Below are positions 29,218 through 41,077 of a stretch of 64,000 nucleotides of DNA, in pieces. This DNA is from Amoebidium appalachense (taxonomy: Eukaryota > Ichthyosporea): assembly GCA_963693365.1 (NCBI GenBank), contig CAVNZM010000007.1, positions 7,812,001 to 7,876,000 of the forward strand. The letters are read 5' to 3'. How positions within the stretch are numbered: position 1 is the stretch's first letter; each line of letters begins with the position of its first letter. The notes beneath the pieces were generated by a model. That model was not told the origin of the DNA. It made no database searches and was given only the letters and a program-made list of their open reading frames with translations. The translations under genes were made by a program, and so were the position numbers.

Positions 29218-29447
29218 CGTTGGTCCTGACCAAGAAGGACTGGTGGGTTAAGCGTTTCCGCAAGGCCATCAAGGGAGCAGGCACGGACGACGACATTTTG
29301 ATCCGCGGTCTTGTGCTTAACAACAAGGAAGAGCTCGAAGCAATCAACGATGCATACAAGGTGGCCTACAAGAAGTCTCTCGTGGAGGACATTCGTGGCG
29401 ATACCTCGGGCGACTATCGTAAGGCCTGCCTGGCGCTGTTCGATTAG
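26487..29447 (+). CDS. Annexin, 3 exons, 366 residues
   Basis: Seen: exons 26487-27040, 28247-28562 and 29217-29447 join in phase (554+316+231 nt). Residues 1-60 form a Pro/Ala/Ser-rich head. Four annexin repeats follow: repeat I about 62-137 with GIGTNE at 83-88; repeat II about 138-213 with GLGTAE; repeat III about 215-290 with the longer GEGRWGTD loop; repeat IV about 291-366 with GAGTDD. Repeats II and IV also end with DTSGN/D and III with ETSGD, all typical. Known: annexins bind anionic phospholipid membranes through calcium held by the GxGT loop and an acidic residue about 40 residues later. The Pro/Ala-rich head resembles annexin A7/A11-type tails only in composition. Exon 3's acceptor lies at the end of a (CA)n tract. 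The in-frame GTG 9 bases upstream is not the start; ATG at 26487 is. No signal peptide. Confidence 0.96.
27832..28037 (+). mobile_element. 3' copy (variant subfamily) of the poly(C)-tailed repeat, annexin intron 1
   Basis: It contains GAGGATGGGCTCTGCTTATG and GTACTTCGTACTGTG, ending CGCATTCAAACCCCC. The middle differs from the full copies (GTTTGCCTTTGCATGTGTCC) but matches 49335-49545 and 57218-57395, so a second subfamily exists. Sense to annexin. Confidence 0.88.
28941..28986 (+). repeat. Poly(G) run in annexin intron 2
   Basis: About 46 consecutive G. The same intron has a C run near its start (28592-28628) and ends with (CA)n and a CAG acceptor at 29216. Confidence 0.85.
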
Positions 29448-31243
29448 GCGATTGGCTGAATGTCAGTCGGGCCAACGGTCATTTATTGGGCGAGCGTCAT
29501 GCGTAGGAAAAGTTGCGATGGGATGAAAGGGGGGGGGGGGGGGGGGGGGGGACGGGTTCTGTCCACTAATTTTAGTGTGTTGGTGCGGCCTGAAAGGGTT
29601 GCACTTTCTGTGATGGGGTAGCTGTAGTCTTTCGAGGTTAGAATCTTTTCTATTGATGTAATGTGGGGGGGCTAACCAGCTAGTCATGTCAAATAGTTGT
29701 GGATGATATTAGACCAATAATGATGAATCATTATCTAGTCGATGGCGTAATGTGGTGTGTAAATAGGCAGGCGGGCATCTGGGATGTCCCAAGCACCAAT
29801 ACCACGCAAAGCTGTCAACATACTTCCTTTACTCTGGGCCTTTTTTCTTCTCTTCCCCCCCCCTCCCCCCCCCCCCCCCCCTCCTTCCCCTCCCCTCCCC
29901 CTCCCACACACACACACACATGCATGCGGCGCACACCACCGCCACCCTAGCGCACACATTTCTGCTCTAGGTGCGAATGGAGCTTTTCTGTTACCTCTTG
30001 ATTCTCCATGGGAGTGTGGGGCAAACCATCTCCCCCGCCCCCCCCCCCCCCCCCCCCCCTTCCCCAGCATATGCACACACACATACATCCCTATCTTCTT
30101 CTTGGACCTCATGCTCTGTTGAAATCGCCTATAAGCCTGAGGCACGTGCACACGTGAACCATGGCCACCGTCACCCACCGTAACCGTCACAGCATCATTA
30201 GTAACCACTATAGATCTAGACTAAGTCCCCGGCCAGCTTATCCATCAGCAGCAACAACAGGCTCTCCCGGCCCCCCCCCCCCCCCTTCCCCCCGCCCCCC
30301 TAGCTAGGAGCTCCCCCCCTCCCCCCTCCCCTCGGCGCATGGGGAGCCATCCAACCACGCTTATCCCCGCGCATACGCCCCGCGATACTAGTTGCGCGCA
30401 TGGCCACGGTCTTTTTTTCAGAGGGCCGTGGCATGGCCCTATGGATGCCCGACATATGATACCGGTACACCATGTGTACACAACCGTGGGCACCAGGCAC
30501 TGCGACCGGCCGCCCTCCTGGGCTACACAAACACCCAGTATATATGCGCATCGAATCGGATTCCCGGCTACGTATAAGTACATCGGCCCTGCAGCCCCCT
30601 CTCACCAATGAATTCAGCTGACTAATATATGATAAGCAAGTGCATGCGCACCACCATGTGCATATGTGTTGAATTTGTGATTGGCGGGACTCCGAGAGCG
30701 TGAATCAGATGCCATTGCACTCTGACAGCTTGCATTAATTAAGTGTTTAAGGGGATCCCCTTGCTGTGATTTTTGGAAATTCCACGCATTCGATTGGATA
30801 CCGGTTATCCAATCGAAGAGGTTATATTGAATTGAATCTAAAATAAATAGACTTGTTTGGTTAGTCAAGATCCGGTATTACCATTGGCTGTAGGAATCAC
30901 GATTTTGGCCGCGGAGACCCACAGTCGTGATTTCGGGGCCGAAAAGTGCCTGTAAATTTTAGTAGCCTATCGAAAGTACATCATAAATTGGCTTGTATCA
31001 CACGGTGTCGACGGCAGCCACACACAGGCTTTCCCGCCAAAGTTTGGCGCAGAGAGCTCGGAGAGTTCCCGGCCGAGGACGGCGCCCTGCCGGCCCGCCC
31101 TGCGGCGCCTGGAGCGCCCGGCGGTGGTTGCCTGCACCCCAGGGGGAGCATGGGGGACGCAGGGGAAAAGAAATGACAGTAATAAAACAGGAACTAGTAC
31201 ACCTCATTTGTTCATCACATCTTTTTTTCAAACATGTTCGAAC
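29448..31243. other. Gene-free: annexin 3' flank and spacer
   Basis: A GATTGGCT motif follows the annexin stop codon within ten bases. G and C runs occur at 29529-29550, 29860-29880 and 30036-30059. After about 30320 the sequence is free of homopolymers; 31040-31140 is strongly GC-rich and precedes the ORF at 31244. No supported exon. Confidence 0.5.
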
Positions 31244-32377
31244 ATGGCGGACAAGAAAGGTAGGAAGAGAGTACAAAAACGCTCAGACAATCCTACCAAG
31301 CTCACAAAGAAACAGCTACTAAAACTGCTAGCTGAACGCAAGAGAAAGAATAACGTCGAAGAAGAAAACAACACAGACACTAGTGCAGAGGATACACAAC
31401 GGGAAACCACACAGGAACAGAGCGAGGTTAGCTCAAACAGTCAGGAAAGCACCCATAGTGAGACCAGCGTTAATACTGGGGGAGGGGGGGTATCACCCCC
31501 TTCCCCCGCCCATAGTAGCCCCAATAGCCCTAGTGTAGGTAAAAGCGAATCGGAGGAAGAATGCACCCCCCCTCGCAAAAAGCATAGAGCAGAGCTTGAA
31601 GCTACAAACACACATGCAAACACACCCACACCCACAACCACACCACGGAACGACCCCGCAGAGGGAGCAGCACAGCATGCTGTCGAGTTTGAAAATCATA
31701 GCGACGATTCCCACTCAGGTAGTGATGGCTATGACAGCAGCAGCAATGCTGAGGATGCGGGCAAGGAAAGCGGTAGCAGTGTTGGGGGCTACAAGTCCGT
31801 AGGCTCTAGTGACTATTCAGACGCCGTTCCCCTCAGAGTGATGGTCCGCCTTAGCGAACGTAGGGGTTCTCTGGGGACCGAAAATGACCCACCCGCAGCT
31901 AGCATCGACCCGGTTGATGCACAAAACGCGAGTGCACAAGAAACAGAAACCACAGCCCCACTATCTATAAATCCGGATGCAACCACCAACCCCACCAGCT
32001 CACCAACCCGAGGCTTACCCCCTAAAAAACCACGTATGCCACGCACACACCCAGATGAAAGCATAATCGAAGAGGGGCTCAAGTTTTCTAATGCTGGTCT
32101 TGATGGGAAATCGATAAAGCCCATGTACATACTCCAACACGTAGACATTTTCATACAGACCATTTGTGACAACATGCTTTGTAAACATTGTCAAAAACCA
32201 TACACGAGACGATCCGCACATGCGAGACGGACACGGGTACCCTTGGGCAAACCCTTGACCTCGATGCTTGCAACGCGGTACAACACAAAACGCCTGTTTA
32301 GGGACGAGACCACCAACAGGCATACCATTCGGATTTATGTAGTGACGGTACTTGTAATAAAAAACTTCATCTTCTAG
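31244..32377 (+). CDS. Intronless 377-codon ORF, possible transposon-derived protein
   Basis: Not identified with confidence. Seen: ATG at 31244 (ACATGG context), TAG at 32375-32377. Residues 1-37 are very basic (MADKKGRKRVQKRS). Residues 40-270 are low-complexity Ser/Thr/Glu/Asn with a PPRKKHR nuclear-signal-like cluster. The last 100 residues are ordered: a YILQHVDIFIQTICDNMLCK segment ending in a CKHC pair, then a basic Arg-rich stretch. The Leu/Val-rich helix followed by CxxC resembles the N-terminus of Mutator-like transposase families; this is inference and there is no visible DDE core. The frame overlaps an ORF on the opposite strand at 32015-32485, so one of the two is probably not expressed or the gene ends by splicing. 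Codon usage is less GC-rich than the confirmed genes. It could also be a viral or retroelement structural ORF. Confidence 0.45.
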   Translation: MADKKGRKRVQKRSDNPTKLTKKQLLKLLAERKRKNNVEEENNTDTSAEDTQRETTQEQSEVSSNSQESTHSETSVNTGGGGVSPPSPAHSSPNSPSVGKSESEEECTPPRKKHRAELEATNTHANTPTPTTTPRNDPAEGAAQHAVEFENHSDDSHSGSDGYDSSSNAEDAGKESGSSVGGYKSVGSSDYSDAVPLRVMVRLSERRGSLGTENDPPAASIDPVDAQNASAQETETTAPLSINPDATTNPTSSPTRGLPPKKPRMPRTHPDESIIEEGLKFSNAGLDGKSIKPMYILQHVDIFIQTICDNMLCKHCQKPYTRRSAHARRTRVPLGKPLTSMLATRYNTKRLFRDETTNRHTIRIYVVTVLVIKNFIF

Positions 32378-32485
32378 TGCAGCTATATCTCGCACCTCTT
32401 GAACGAGTGAGTGTTCGCACGCACAATACAGCTCGGGCGTCCCTTGACAGTTAGGGCAAACGGCGAACTCGTCGTTCTCACTCAT
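32015..32485 (-). CDS. Opposing ORF with zinc-ribbon-like cysteines
   Basis: Seen: 156 codons on the minus strand from ATG at 32485. The first 60 residues lie outside the plus-strand ORF and look protein-like: MSENDEFAVCPNCQGTPELY then CAC, a CPNC...CAC metal-binding pattern. Further cysteines (CVVPRC, CPSRMC) lie in the part overlapping the plus-strand ORF. A possible donor GTACCC lies at 32238-32233, so the overlapping part could be intron. No family recognised. Both readings are open for 363 bases; I cannot decide which is real. Confidence 0.3.
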   Translation of the reverse strand: MSENDEFAVCPNCQGTPELYCACEHSLVQEVRDIAALEDEVFYYKYRHYINPNGMPVGGLVPKQAFCVVPRCKHRGQGFAQGYPCPSRMCGSSRVWFLTMFTKHVVTNGLYENVYVLEYVHGLYRFPIKTSIRKLEPLFDYAFIWVCAWHTWFFRG

Positions 32486-33512
32486 ATTTACTTAGTATGT
32501 GCTTGTGCGCGTTTGAACAACAAAGAAAGTGAGCAGTTCTGGGCGTGTCACGCCTTTTGTACCCTCTCGTCGCGAGGAGGAACTTCGAGGAGGGTAAAAA
32601 AATCAAGGGGAACAATGTTCCCTCTGGCGTTCACTATGACAAGAGCCCCAGGCAGTTGAGACGTGCCCAGTAGCGTTGATATAATACACATATGTATAAG
32701 CCATAAAACAATAAGTAAACGCTTCATTGGTAAGGTAAAGAATCAATATTCATGCATATCATATATGATGGCCGTATGAATTCGTACTTCTTCTTCCTAT
32801 GCACCGCCGAGGCCGGAGGGTGTTGCTCTACCTAGCTCCAACTACAGCCCTGCCTACCAAGTAGCCTGGAAACCACATAGCGCATGACAATAATCCAATG
32901 GCAGATAGCCCTATTATGGTCCCTAGTGGACTAATTGGAAAAATGGCATATCGCTAATATATTTGCCATGAAAAGCCTTACTATACTCTAAAATTGAATA
33001 AAGATATACATATAACCACGTTTTTACCGACAGGTACTACACAACAGCGCCTTGGTTTGTATAACTCACAGGAACACGAAGGATTACATCTATGTAAAGC
33101 CCAATCAAATCTTCCTGTTGATCCAGCATTTCGGCGCCAAAAAACCTTATTGCGCGATCTGATTGGCTTTGCGAGGTCAACTGGCGGGAAAGCGAATGCG
33201 TGTACAGCCAATCACACGAGACTGGCGTGCACTGAATTTTGGGTGGTCGCAGAGTAGGGCAAACACACGCCGTACGGCTGGAAAGAGGCCTCTGCGAACC
33301 AGATGCAGACCGTAAACCTATCGGGGGTTTACGCTGTTTACTCGAGGCAAAGAGAACCAGTCTCAGGTATGGGGGGGGGGGGGTTTGCTCGGAATATCCC
33401 CTCAGCGGTATATCATGATCACGTACATAGATGTCGGGTGGTGACTATATATCAGGGTTTACTTTCTCTACGAGACACCATAAAGACTACAAGGAGAAAT
33501 CAATTAGTTGGG
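32486..33512. other. Gene-free AT-rich spacer
   Basis: There is no coding-like frame and no homopolymer until a G run at 33370-33382. Several CCAAT/ATTGG motifs lie here (for example GATTGGCT at 33161-33168 and AGCCAATC at 33207-33214). A 34-bp element at 33332-33365 recurs at 37427-37461. Confidence 0.5.
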
Positions 33513-33519
33513 GTTCCCC

Positions 33520-33559
<40 letters not shown>

Positions 33560-33589
33560 GGGCTCCCCTCGGGACACTCGGTATCAGCT

Positions 33590-33643
<54 letters not shown>

Positions 33644-34966
33644 TGTGTGTGTGTGCGCGTGCGCTGTAATTTTGTAGTGATGTGTTTCTCAAGCCAATCA
33701 ATACATCTAATAAACAGGTCGTAGTTACGCGTGTTTAGTATAAAATCAAGGATGTTGTAATTTACAGGTAGGCTATCTTTCTGGGTGTCTGTTGTGAATG
33801 TGACGTGTGTGTGTTGCGGTATTATGTGGTCTATCAAACTACATTTGGCGATACATGACCGGTTAAACTGGTGTGTGTGTGTGTTGTTTGGGCATGCAAA
33901 TGATGCCACCTTATACTTATTAGATCTCCACTGTATAGCACGTGTACAGTAAAAGCGTGGTAATTGATCAATAATACCATCAGCTAGAGAAAGACCAGTT
34001 CTACAGGAAGGTAATATGTATTTAGGTGTTATACACTTGCGAGTGCCATATTTGGCAATATGGTTGAGGCGGTCAGTATATATAAAACGAGACATAAGGC
34101 TTAGTTTTTCAAGGTGTATGCTTTCATCGGGTCTAGTGTCGTGTGGTATCTTTTTCCATTTGTTATATTGCGTGATTATCTTGTGATTGTGTACATGTTT
34201 AATAAGTAAGTGGCAGTCCAAAGTCACACACACACTATTGCGGGGTTTATTTGTATTTGTGCCCAGGGGAGAAGGGGAGAGAGAGGGGAGGAAAGAGGGG
34301 AGAGGTGAGGAGGGGACAGGTCGGATAGAGAAGAGAGGGTGGGAGGGCAAATACTTCTTTAAGCGGCTTATGTGCTTATTGAATTTCAGCGCGAGATAGG
34401 ATACTCTAGCAGCTATTGGGACCAGACCATATATCGAGAGCGTTACAGGCCCAGGTTTACAACAGTTGTTAGATAGAAAGGAGGCAACTTCTGCTTCAAG
34501 GAAATTTGCCAAGGGTTTAAGCGCTCTAGTTCTCTCTTTCTTGATCCAAGCGGCGAGAAGGGGTAAACCATATTCACATGCCGGGAAGACAAAAGTGCGA
34601 ATAAATGTAAGTCTAATAGAAGGATGGAGGGGTGTGTCTTTAAAAATATTAGCCGAGAAGAAAGCTAACCGCTTACGAGCCAACTCTACCCTCTTTTCGA
34701 CCATATGGGGAAACATAACACCAACAGAATCAACCGGAACACCAAGATATTTGTATTCTGGAACTATAGGTACAGGTTTAGATGATAATGTAAATGTGTG
34801 TAAATTGTTAGCTATATCAGGTACAAGAACACCACATTTGTCTATGTTAAGGATCATAAGGTTTGCCTTGCACCACTCTGACACTACATCGAACAATCCA
34901 AAACCCAGGAAAGTGGGGTTGGAAATTCACCACTTAATATCCCCCTCCGGCGGTCGTTCCCCGTTT
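33513..34966 (-). mobile_element. 5'-truncated LINE retrotransposon with poly(A) tail
   Basis: On the minus strand the element runs from about 34955 to a poly(A) tail at 33555-33521. It contains the C-terminal part of a reverse transcriptase followed by a linker, a (CA)n-like stretch (33590-33640) and the A tail. Candidate target-site duplications GTTCCCCGTTT lie at 33513-33523 and 34956-34966; only the first eight bases are independent of the T tract, so they are tentative. 5' truncation plus a poly(A) tail is the normal outcome of LINE insertion. Confidence 0.75.
33521..34927 (-). pseudogene. LINE reverse transcriptase C-terminal fragment
   Basis: Seen: an open frame without ATG from about 34926 reads into SEWCKANLMILNIDKCGVLV, then YKYLGVPVD, the two hallmarks that follow the catalytic domain in non-LTR reverse transcriptases (thumb region), then KRVELARKRL and a basic C-terminal part. 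A CxxxxxxxxxxxxxC-type Cys/His cluster near FACPNNTHTHQFNRSC could be the usual C-terminal zinc knuckle. The YxDD catalytic domain and everything N-terminal is absent. The frame reads on through the CA repeat and the A tail without a stop, so the original stop is lost or frame-shifted. It is a dead fragment, about 450 codons. Confidence 0.8.
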
Positions 34967-35576
34967 CCCTTCCCGACGCCCCCTTTGATACCCTTACTAT
35001 ACAGCACCCACCGTCTATTAGGAAGCAAGCCCTGGGAATTTTGCTGAAGGAAAATGACATTCGTACGCCTTTAGTATATATTAAAATAAGAATTACCAAG
35101 GCTGTAGGTGCTCCTTACGATTTTTTTTTCGAGGTGGATCTGGTTCCTAGAAAACCAGCTGTGGTCATTACGCTATACACGCCGGCCGCGATCTATTGGT
35201 TGAGGCGATCATCTCTCTAAGTGCGGCTCACTAATAGCCGGCCCAAATCGTCGCTTGATTGGATCAACGTCACGCTCTTATTTTATTAATAAATCCGGAG
35301 ATATATGACCCGAAAACCCACCCAGTAGATCCCCTTAATCCTTCGTCGAATCTATCTGTGTCGTCACAGTGCAAGCTTTCCATGTCGTCGTAATTATTTC
35401 ATGGCCGAGGACATGTAAGATAAGATCAAGTACATAACAAGCTTCATACATGTACCGAGTCATTATCGGGGTATCTGACGGTCTAAGCCAACAAGGAGAC
35501 GAATAGGTGGATAAATATTTGCGCCACGGTGGTGCTACCGGGGGTCTGGAGGTGATCATGAAGAGGGGAGGTGAGG

Positions 35577-35579
<3 letters not shown>

Positions 35580-35665
<86 letters not shown>
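35580..35665 (+). repeat. 86-base uninterrupted poly(G)
   Basis: This is the longest G run in the window, preceded by GGGGAGGTGAGGGGA and followed by AAGAGAGAGA and a (GT)n tract. Confidence 0.9.
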
Positions 35666-35666
<1 letters not shown>

Positions 35667-35719
35667 AGAGAGAGATAGAAATAGAGGGAGAGCTAGTGTG
35701 TGTGTGTGTGTGTGTGACG

Positions 35720-35756
<37 letters not shown>

Positions 35757-36270
35757 CGCGCGCGAGCGCGGAACAATAATAAGTTCGAGAGACCTCCGGG
35801 GAGGGGGGAGGGGGGGAGTGATGTGTAAACCATTGATTTGCTTCCTGAGTTGTCAGTGAGTTGTCAGAGATTGTGAACAATATTGATGGCATCCAATTAC
35901 AACACAGGATTATCATAGAGGGAGGGTCACGGTGGGTTGGGCGGAGGGCCCAAGCACGAGGAGAGAGGGGACGACAGAGAGAGAAGTGGGGTGCGTAGGG
36001 AAACTGAGCGGAGCCTCCAGTTTATAAAGGTGAATGGGGATAGCCTCGATTAAACAAAGGTGGTCACCGTGTAGCCTAGATTGTGGGTGATGGTAGCCGT
36101 GAGTGGTGTGTGAGCTTGTGTGTTGCAAGTTTTTTTTGGGGGGGGGGGAGGGGGCGGGGGGGGGGAGGATTGGGGAGGGGGGGGGGGGGGGGAAGAGGGG
36201 GAGGGCAAAGGGGGGGGGGGGGAGCCTCGGAGGGGGGGAAGAGGGGAGGGCAAAGTGGGGGGGAGGGGGG

Positions 36271-36306
<36 letters not shown>

Positions 36307-36540
36307 AAATGAAGAGGCCTATGGTATCGCCACATGCCTCATGGGCCGCACCCCCTGAACCCCATTTAAAATTCGGGACCCAGTTGCCTCTTAAAGGCAT
36401 TCAATCCCCCTATGTACCCCGATCTGAACTCGGTCTCTTTCCAGAGATCCAATCCCTCCCCCCCTCCCCCCCCCCCCTCCCCCCCACACACACACCCTTG
36501 TCTCCCAACCTGGTTTTTGCTTTCACTTTTTTATTAGGGT

Positions 36541-36785
36541 CGTATTCAGCACTGCTGCCTTTTGCTTGGTACCAGGCCCAAGAGACCTATATACCTGCTT
36601 TCTAGACTTAGTCCGTCAAACATGCATGGCAGATATCGAACGATCGGGCTGAATACTTACATACGTATGACATAAAGACAGAGGGGCTTATTTAGTTGTC
36701 TACGGTGTTGATCTAGGGGGGGTCCGGTACTGAAAATCTACCATTTACTGGGGGGGTCTAACGTGGTGTGGTGGTGCTGTGGGGT
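36541..36785 (+). repeat. Direct repeat, copy 1
   Basis: It shares AAGAGACCTATATACCTGCT, TTTCTAGAC, the GGGGGGTCCGGT box, GGGGTCTAAC and TGTGGTGGTGCT with copy 2 at 38363-38592, in the same order. Identity is moderate (roughly three quarters by eye). Confidence 0.8.
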
Positions 36786-36948
36786 TTAGGGTAGTGAGAT
36801 GGATGTTGTATCCCATCTCGTGCACATGTGTGGTTGTGGCTGCTATGTGTCTGTGCAGGTGTTGTGGGTTGCACGCTTCTACAAAGTTTGTGTGTCTCAG
36901 ATTTTGGGCAAAGCCGGTAGATGGTGGGTGGTGTGTGTGGCTGGGAAA

Positions 36949-36988
<40 letters not shown>

Positions 36989-37714
36989 CTTCTAGATGTT
37001 AACATATATCTTTCTGCGGATCCATGTATGATTTCCGGCAAGTTGTGTTTGTGTTTTGTTGGGCCCACCGGGTAGAAGTTTCCACCCGCTCCGCCTCCCC
37101 CTCCCCACCCGGCCGCCACCCGCCCTCCTTCATCCCCCCCCCCCCCCCCTTCCCCCCCCCTTCCCCCCCCTGGATCCTCCGAGTCCCACCCATCCCCCCC
37201 CCTCCCCCCCCCCCCCCTCCCCCCCCAACCTTCCCCTCCCCCCACTCCGCCACTCCGGGCCACCACCAGTTCCTATGAGCTGGCGAGCATTACACCTGCC
37301 ATGATCCCGTTTTCATGCATGACTGGCCATACCTTGTGCGGTGCACATTTTCCTAATAACTTTGCGGAATAGTATCTCCTTATAGCAGCCGCGTCGCTCT
37401 GCTTGTTCGAAAGGGATTGGGGATTTCGCTGTTTACTCGAGGCACAGAGAGGCCAGTCTCATCAATAGAGGTGGTTAAAAAGGTCGATCGATCAGTGAGC
37501 GCCAATTTAGGCCTTATTGGGAGAGAAGAGGTGGATCAAGGAACTTGAAATTCACCCGGTGCCAACAGTATTTCCAACCAGCAATGTACAGCACTAGATA
37601 ACCATTGTGCCGAGATATATCGATGACATGAGTGATAGCGAAACATCTGGGGATACACATATTGAACATTACATCTTCTGTAGGCGACTCTGTATGTGTG
37701 CACGATGTGTTTGT

Positions 37715-37800
<86 letters not shown>

Positions 37801-38070
37801 AGTGCGGTGATAAATTACTCCACGTGCCTGAACAGACCTGCGGCCCAATCATCAGTGATTCAGAAAGTTGAACTTCACAGATTATCAAGCCGACGAATTC
37901 GAAAGCTAAGTAACGAAATAGGGGAGGTTACTACATGCTATTTGTTATTGACACGTCTAAGGCCCAGACAGACACCCTTTGGTTTAAAATGCATGGCCCA
38001 ATACTCTGGCCCCGGGACACGTTCATACCCACTGCCATATTTGGCAAAGCCTCTGAAAAAGGCTCATGGG

Positions 38071-38133
<63 letters not shown>

Positions 38134-38286
38134 TTTGTGTGTGCGCGTGTGCGTGCGTGTGCATGTGTGCTCGCATGTGTATGTGTGTGTGTTCAGGGGG
38201 GAGGGGTGGTTGTTTTTGTGTGCGTGCGTGTGCGTGCGAGCGCACGCGTGTGTGCACGTGTGTGTGTGTGCGTGTGTGCGCACACA

Positions 38287-38354
<68 letters not shown>

Positions 38355-38362
38355 TTAAGGTT

Positions 38363-38592
38363 GTAATCAGCACGGGTGCTGTTTTGTGGGTACCGGCCCC
38401 AAGAGACCTATATACCTACTTTCTAGACAGAACCCTTCAAACAAACATGCAGTCTGGGTCGGGCTTATTAATTCCCCATAAAGATAAGGGACTTGTTCTA
38501 GTTTCCTATGCCGTTTGATCAGGGGGGGTCCGGTTACGAGAATGTTCCCTACCGACTGAGGGGGGTCTAACATAGTGTGGTGGTGCTATGTG
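38363..38592 (+). repeat. Direct repeat, copy 2
   Basis: This is the partner of 36541-36785, about 1.8 kb downstream. Copy 2 lies between two (GT)n tracts; its right end TGGTGGTGCTATG runs straight into GT repeat. Confidence 0.8.
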
Positions 38593-38612
38593 TGTGTGTG
38601 TGTGTGTTTGCA

Positions 38613-38714
<102 letters not shown>

Positions 38715-39730
38715 GGAGGGAGTTTGTTGGGGGGGGGGGGGGGGGGAGCAGAAAGGGGAGGCGAGGAGGAGGGGGGAGGGGGGGGGACAAAAAAAGATAA
38801 AAAGCACAATGGCGCAGATACTTAAATTGCAATAGTTCAGGGGTATGAGGAAGAAAACACACGCCTACGCGGGCGCACACGCGCGCGCACACACACACAC
38901 ACACCCACACCCACACCCACACCCACACACACCCACACACATACACAACACACATACACACACACACACACACGCATGCGCGCACACACACACACACACA
39001 AACACAAACACACACACACACAACACACAACTTACACACCCACCCACCCACCCACACATACACACACACCCCGTGTCTGAGACACAACAACATGCACAAG
39101 CACACACACACACCCATAGACACGCACGTTGAACGTCAACCTGCAACTACACCCTGCATAGCAGTCTAGAAAACAAGGACATGCTCATTGAGTTCACACA
39201 CGTCTAATTAAGTCACAGTCCGTGCCTCGATAATACAAGATACCCAAGCACATATAGCTGTGTGGTCTCTACTGCTGAGGGGTTAACTCACAGTGTGTGC
39301 GTGCATCCAGGCAGCCAAAGGAAGGTGAATCAGTGATGCCATGACCGTACATGCAGAAATGATGGCGCTTGGACCAAGCACGTGCAGACACGATGCCACG
39401 ATAAAACACAACCAAACCATTTCAGCACAGGATTGTAACAGCCTCGCTTACATGTACGTGCCCAGGCCTCCAGCCACAACCGGCCATCCCATCAGAGGTA
39501 TATGCGTGATAACAAGGATGGCCGCCGCAAAAACGACGATGACAAAGCATTGCTTGTACTTGCACAAGTTTCAACGACCCAGCATCAGATAGAGGTATAG
39601 GCACTCTTGCCTTATATACAGACCTTGAACGCGAACATCGCTCGTCAATGGAGCATATATGCACTTACACTTTTTTTACCCCCCCCCCCCCCCCCCCCCT
39701 CCCCATCACCGCCCCTCCCCGCTCCCCCCC

Positions 39731-39766
<36 letters not shown>

Positions 39767-41077
39767 ACCCGACCCCTACCTCTCCCCGTCCCTCCCTTCC
39801 CATCTCCCCCCCCCCTCCCCCCCCCCCCCCCCCCCCACCTCTCACCGAAAAGAGAAGACGTACAAGCATGAAGAATAAAACACACATACACTCACATGCC
39901 CTTGCACACACCGCAGTGCACACACCGCCCAATTTACCGAGCACCAATGCACACCCACCCAAACGAACAAGCTCACAGAACGTGCATGCATACGATGCAC
40001 CTATTTACAAACACACAAGCACACGTCATACTCACACACCGTGAGGACTTGCACAGTACCTGCCTCATGCCAATGCCATCCAGAAGCCCACCTTCGAGGA
40101 ACGAGCACGAACACACACAGCTAGATATCTTGCGGCACACCGGCAAAGGAACAAGCACACACGCACACACATGCACAAACAAAGAAAACGAAAAAAAAAT
40201 ACACACCTATTCTTTTGGGGGGTGGGAAGCTATTACACAAAAATATAGCTATGTGCACATCCACGTCGCTTTTATGCCATTTATATGTACGTATATATGA
40301 GTCGTTAGTATGTTCCTGTTCTCATAATCGAAAATGATATATTCAATAACACACAATCGTGTTCCAGTCACGTATACCATCATCAGCCTGGGACATGCCA
40401 AGGCAGTCGCAAGGTCGGGCCTTTTAGAATCGATCAGCACGAACTTGCCTGCGAGTGTGAAGCAAGGACTTGACTTTGGGAAACTGCACACAAAAATTGA
40501 GCCGGGGCCGGCCACATTACTCCTTACACCCGTCGTGCACGGGCGCAGATGCGCGCTCGTGAAGGGGATTCGAAGCATGCAAGGACCCGAGCGCACACAC
40601 AAACTCAAGGCAGGCGCACATATCACACACGTACAGACGACCTGTATCAATATTACTTAGTAAGGACAAAGAGAATGACATGAGGAGTCCCTCCCTTGCC
40701 ATCTGGTCACTACCTCATGCATGGTGATCCCGGGACGTCACTTTGCATCCCGGGACAAGTGACGACCCGTGTGCACTCACATACCTCCCAACCTCCGAAA
40801 GAATAAGCAATCACATACATGTGCTTCCATCTGACCCATAAAAAAGTTGCAATTTTACACTCAAGGGGCTATTGTATTCACACACACAGGTTAGATACCC
40901 TCTCCCAGCGGAGCCGACACTCTAATCTCTTTGCCTCTTTCTTCTCTTTCCCCCACCAGGGTAAGTGCTCCTTTTCAGTGCGTTTCCATGAAAAAGCACC
41001 AGAGAAGAGCAGAGTTTGGCCGTTTGATTCGAGAAGAGATAAAAGAGTACTGGGGGGGGGGGGGGGGGGGGGGTGGG

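Noticed and set aside
33590-33660. CRISPR-like array reading of regular GT/CA or minisatellite repeats
   Set aside because: No constant-length unique spacers; eukaryotic microsatellites.
37935-38070. Coding-looking frame [16 protein letters not shown]...
   Set aside because: No flanking splice signals that keep phase, runs into a GT repeat and has no recognisable family.
40334-40660. 108-codon ORF with matching open frame on the other strand
   Set aside because: Both strands are open, no domain, no splice or promoter context.
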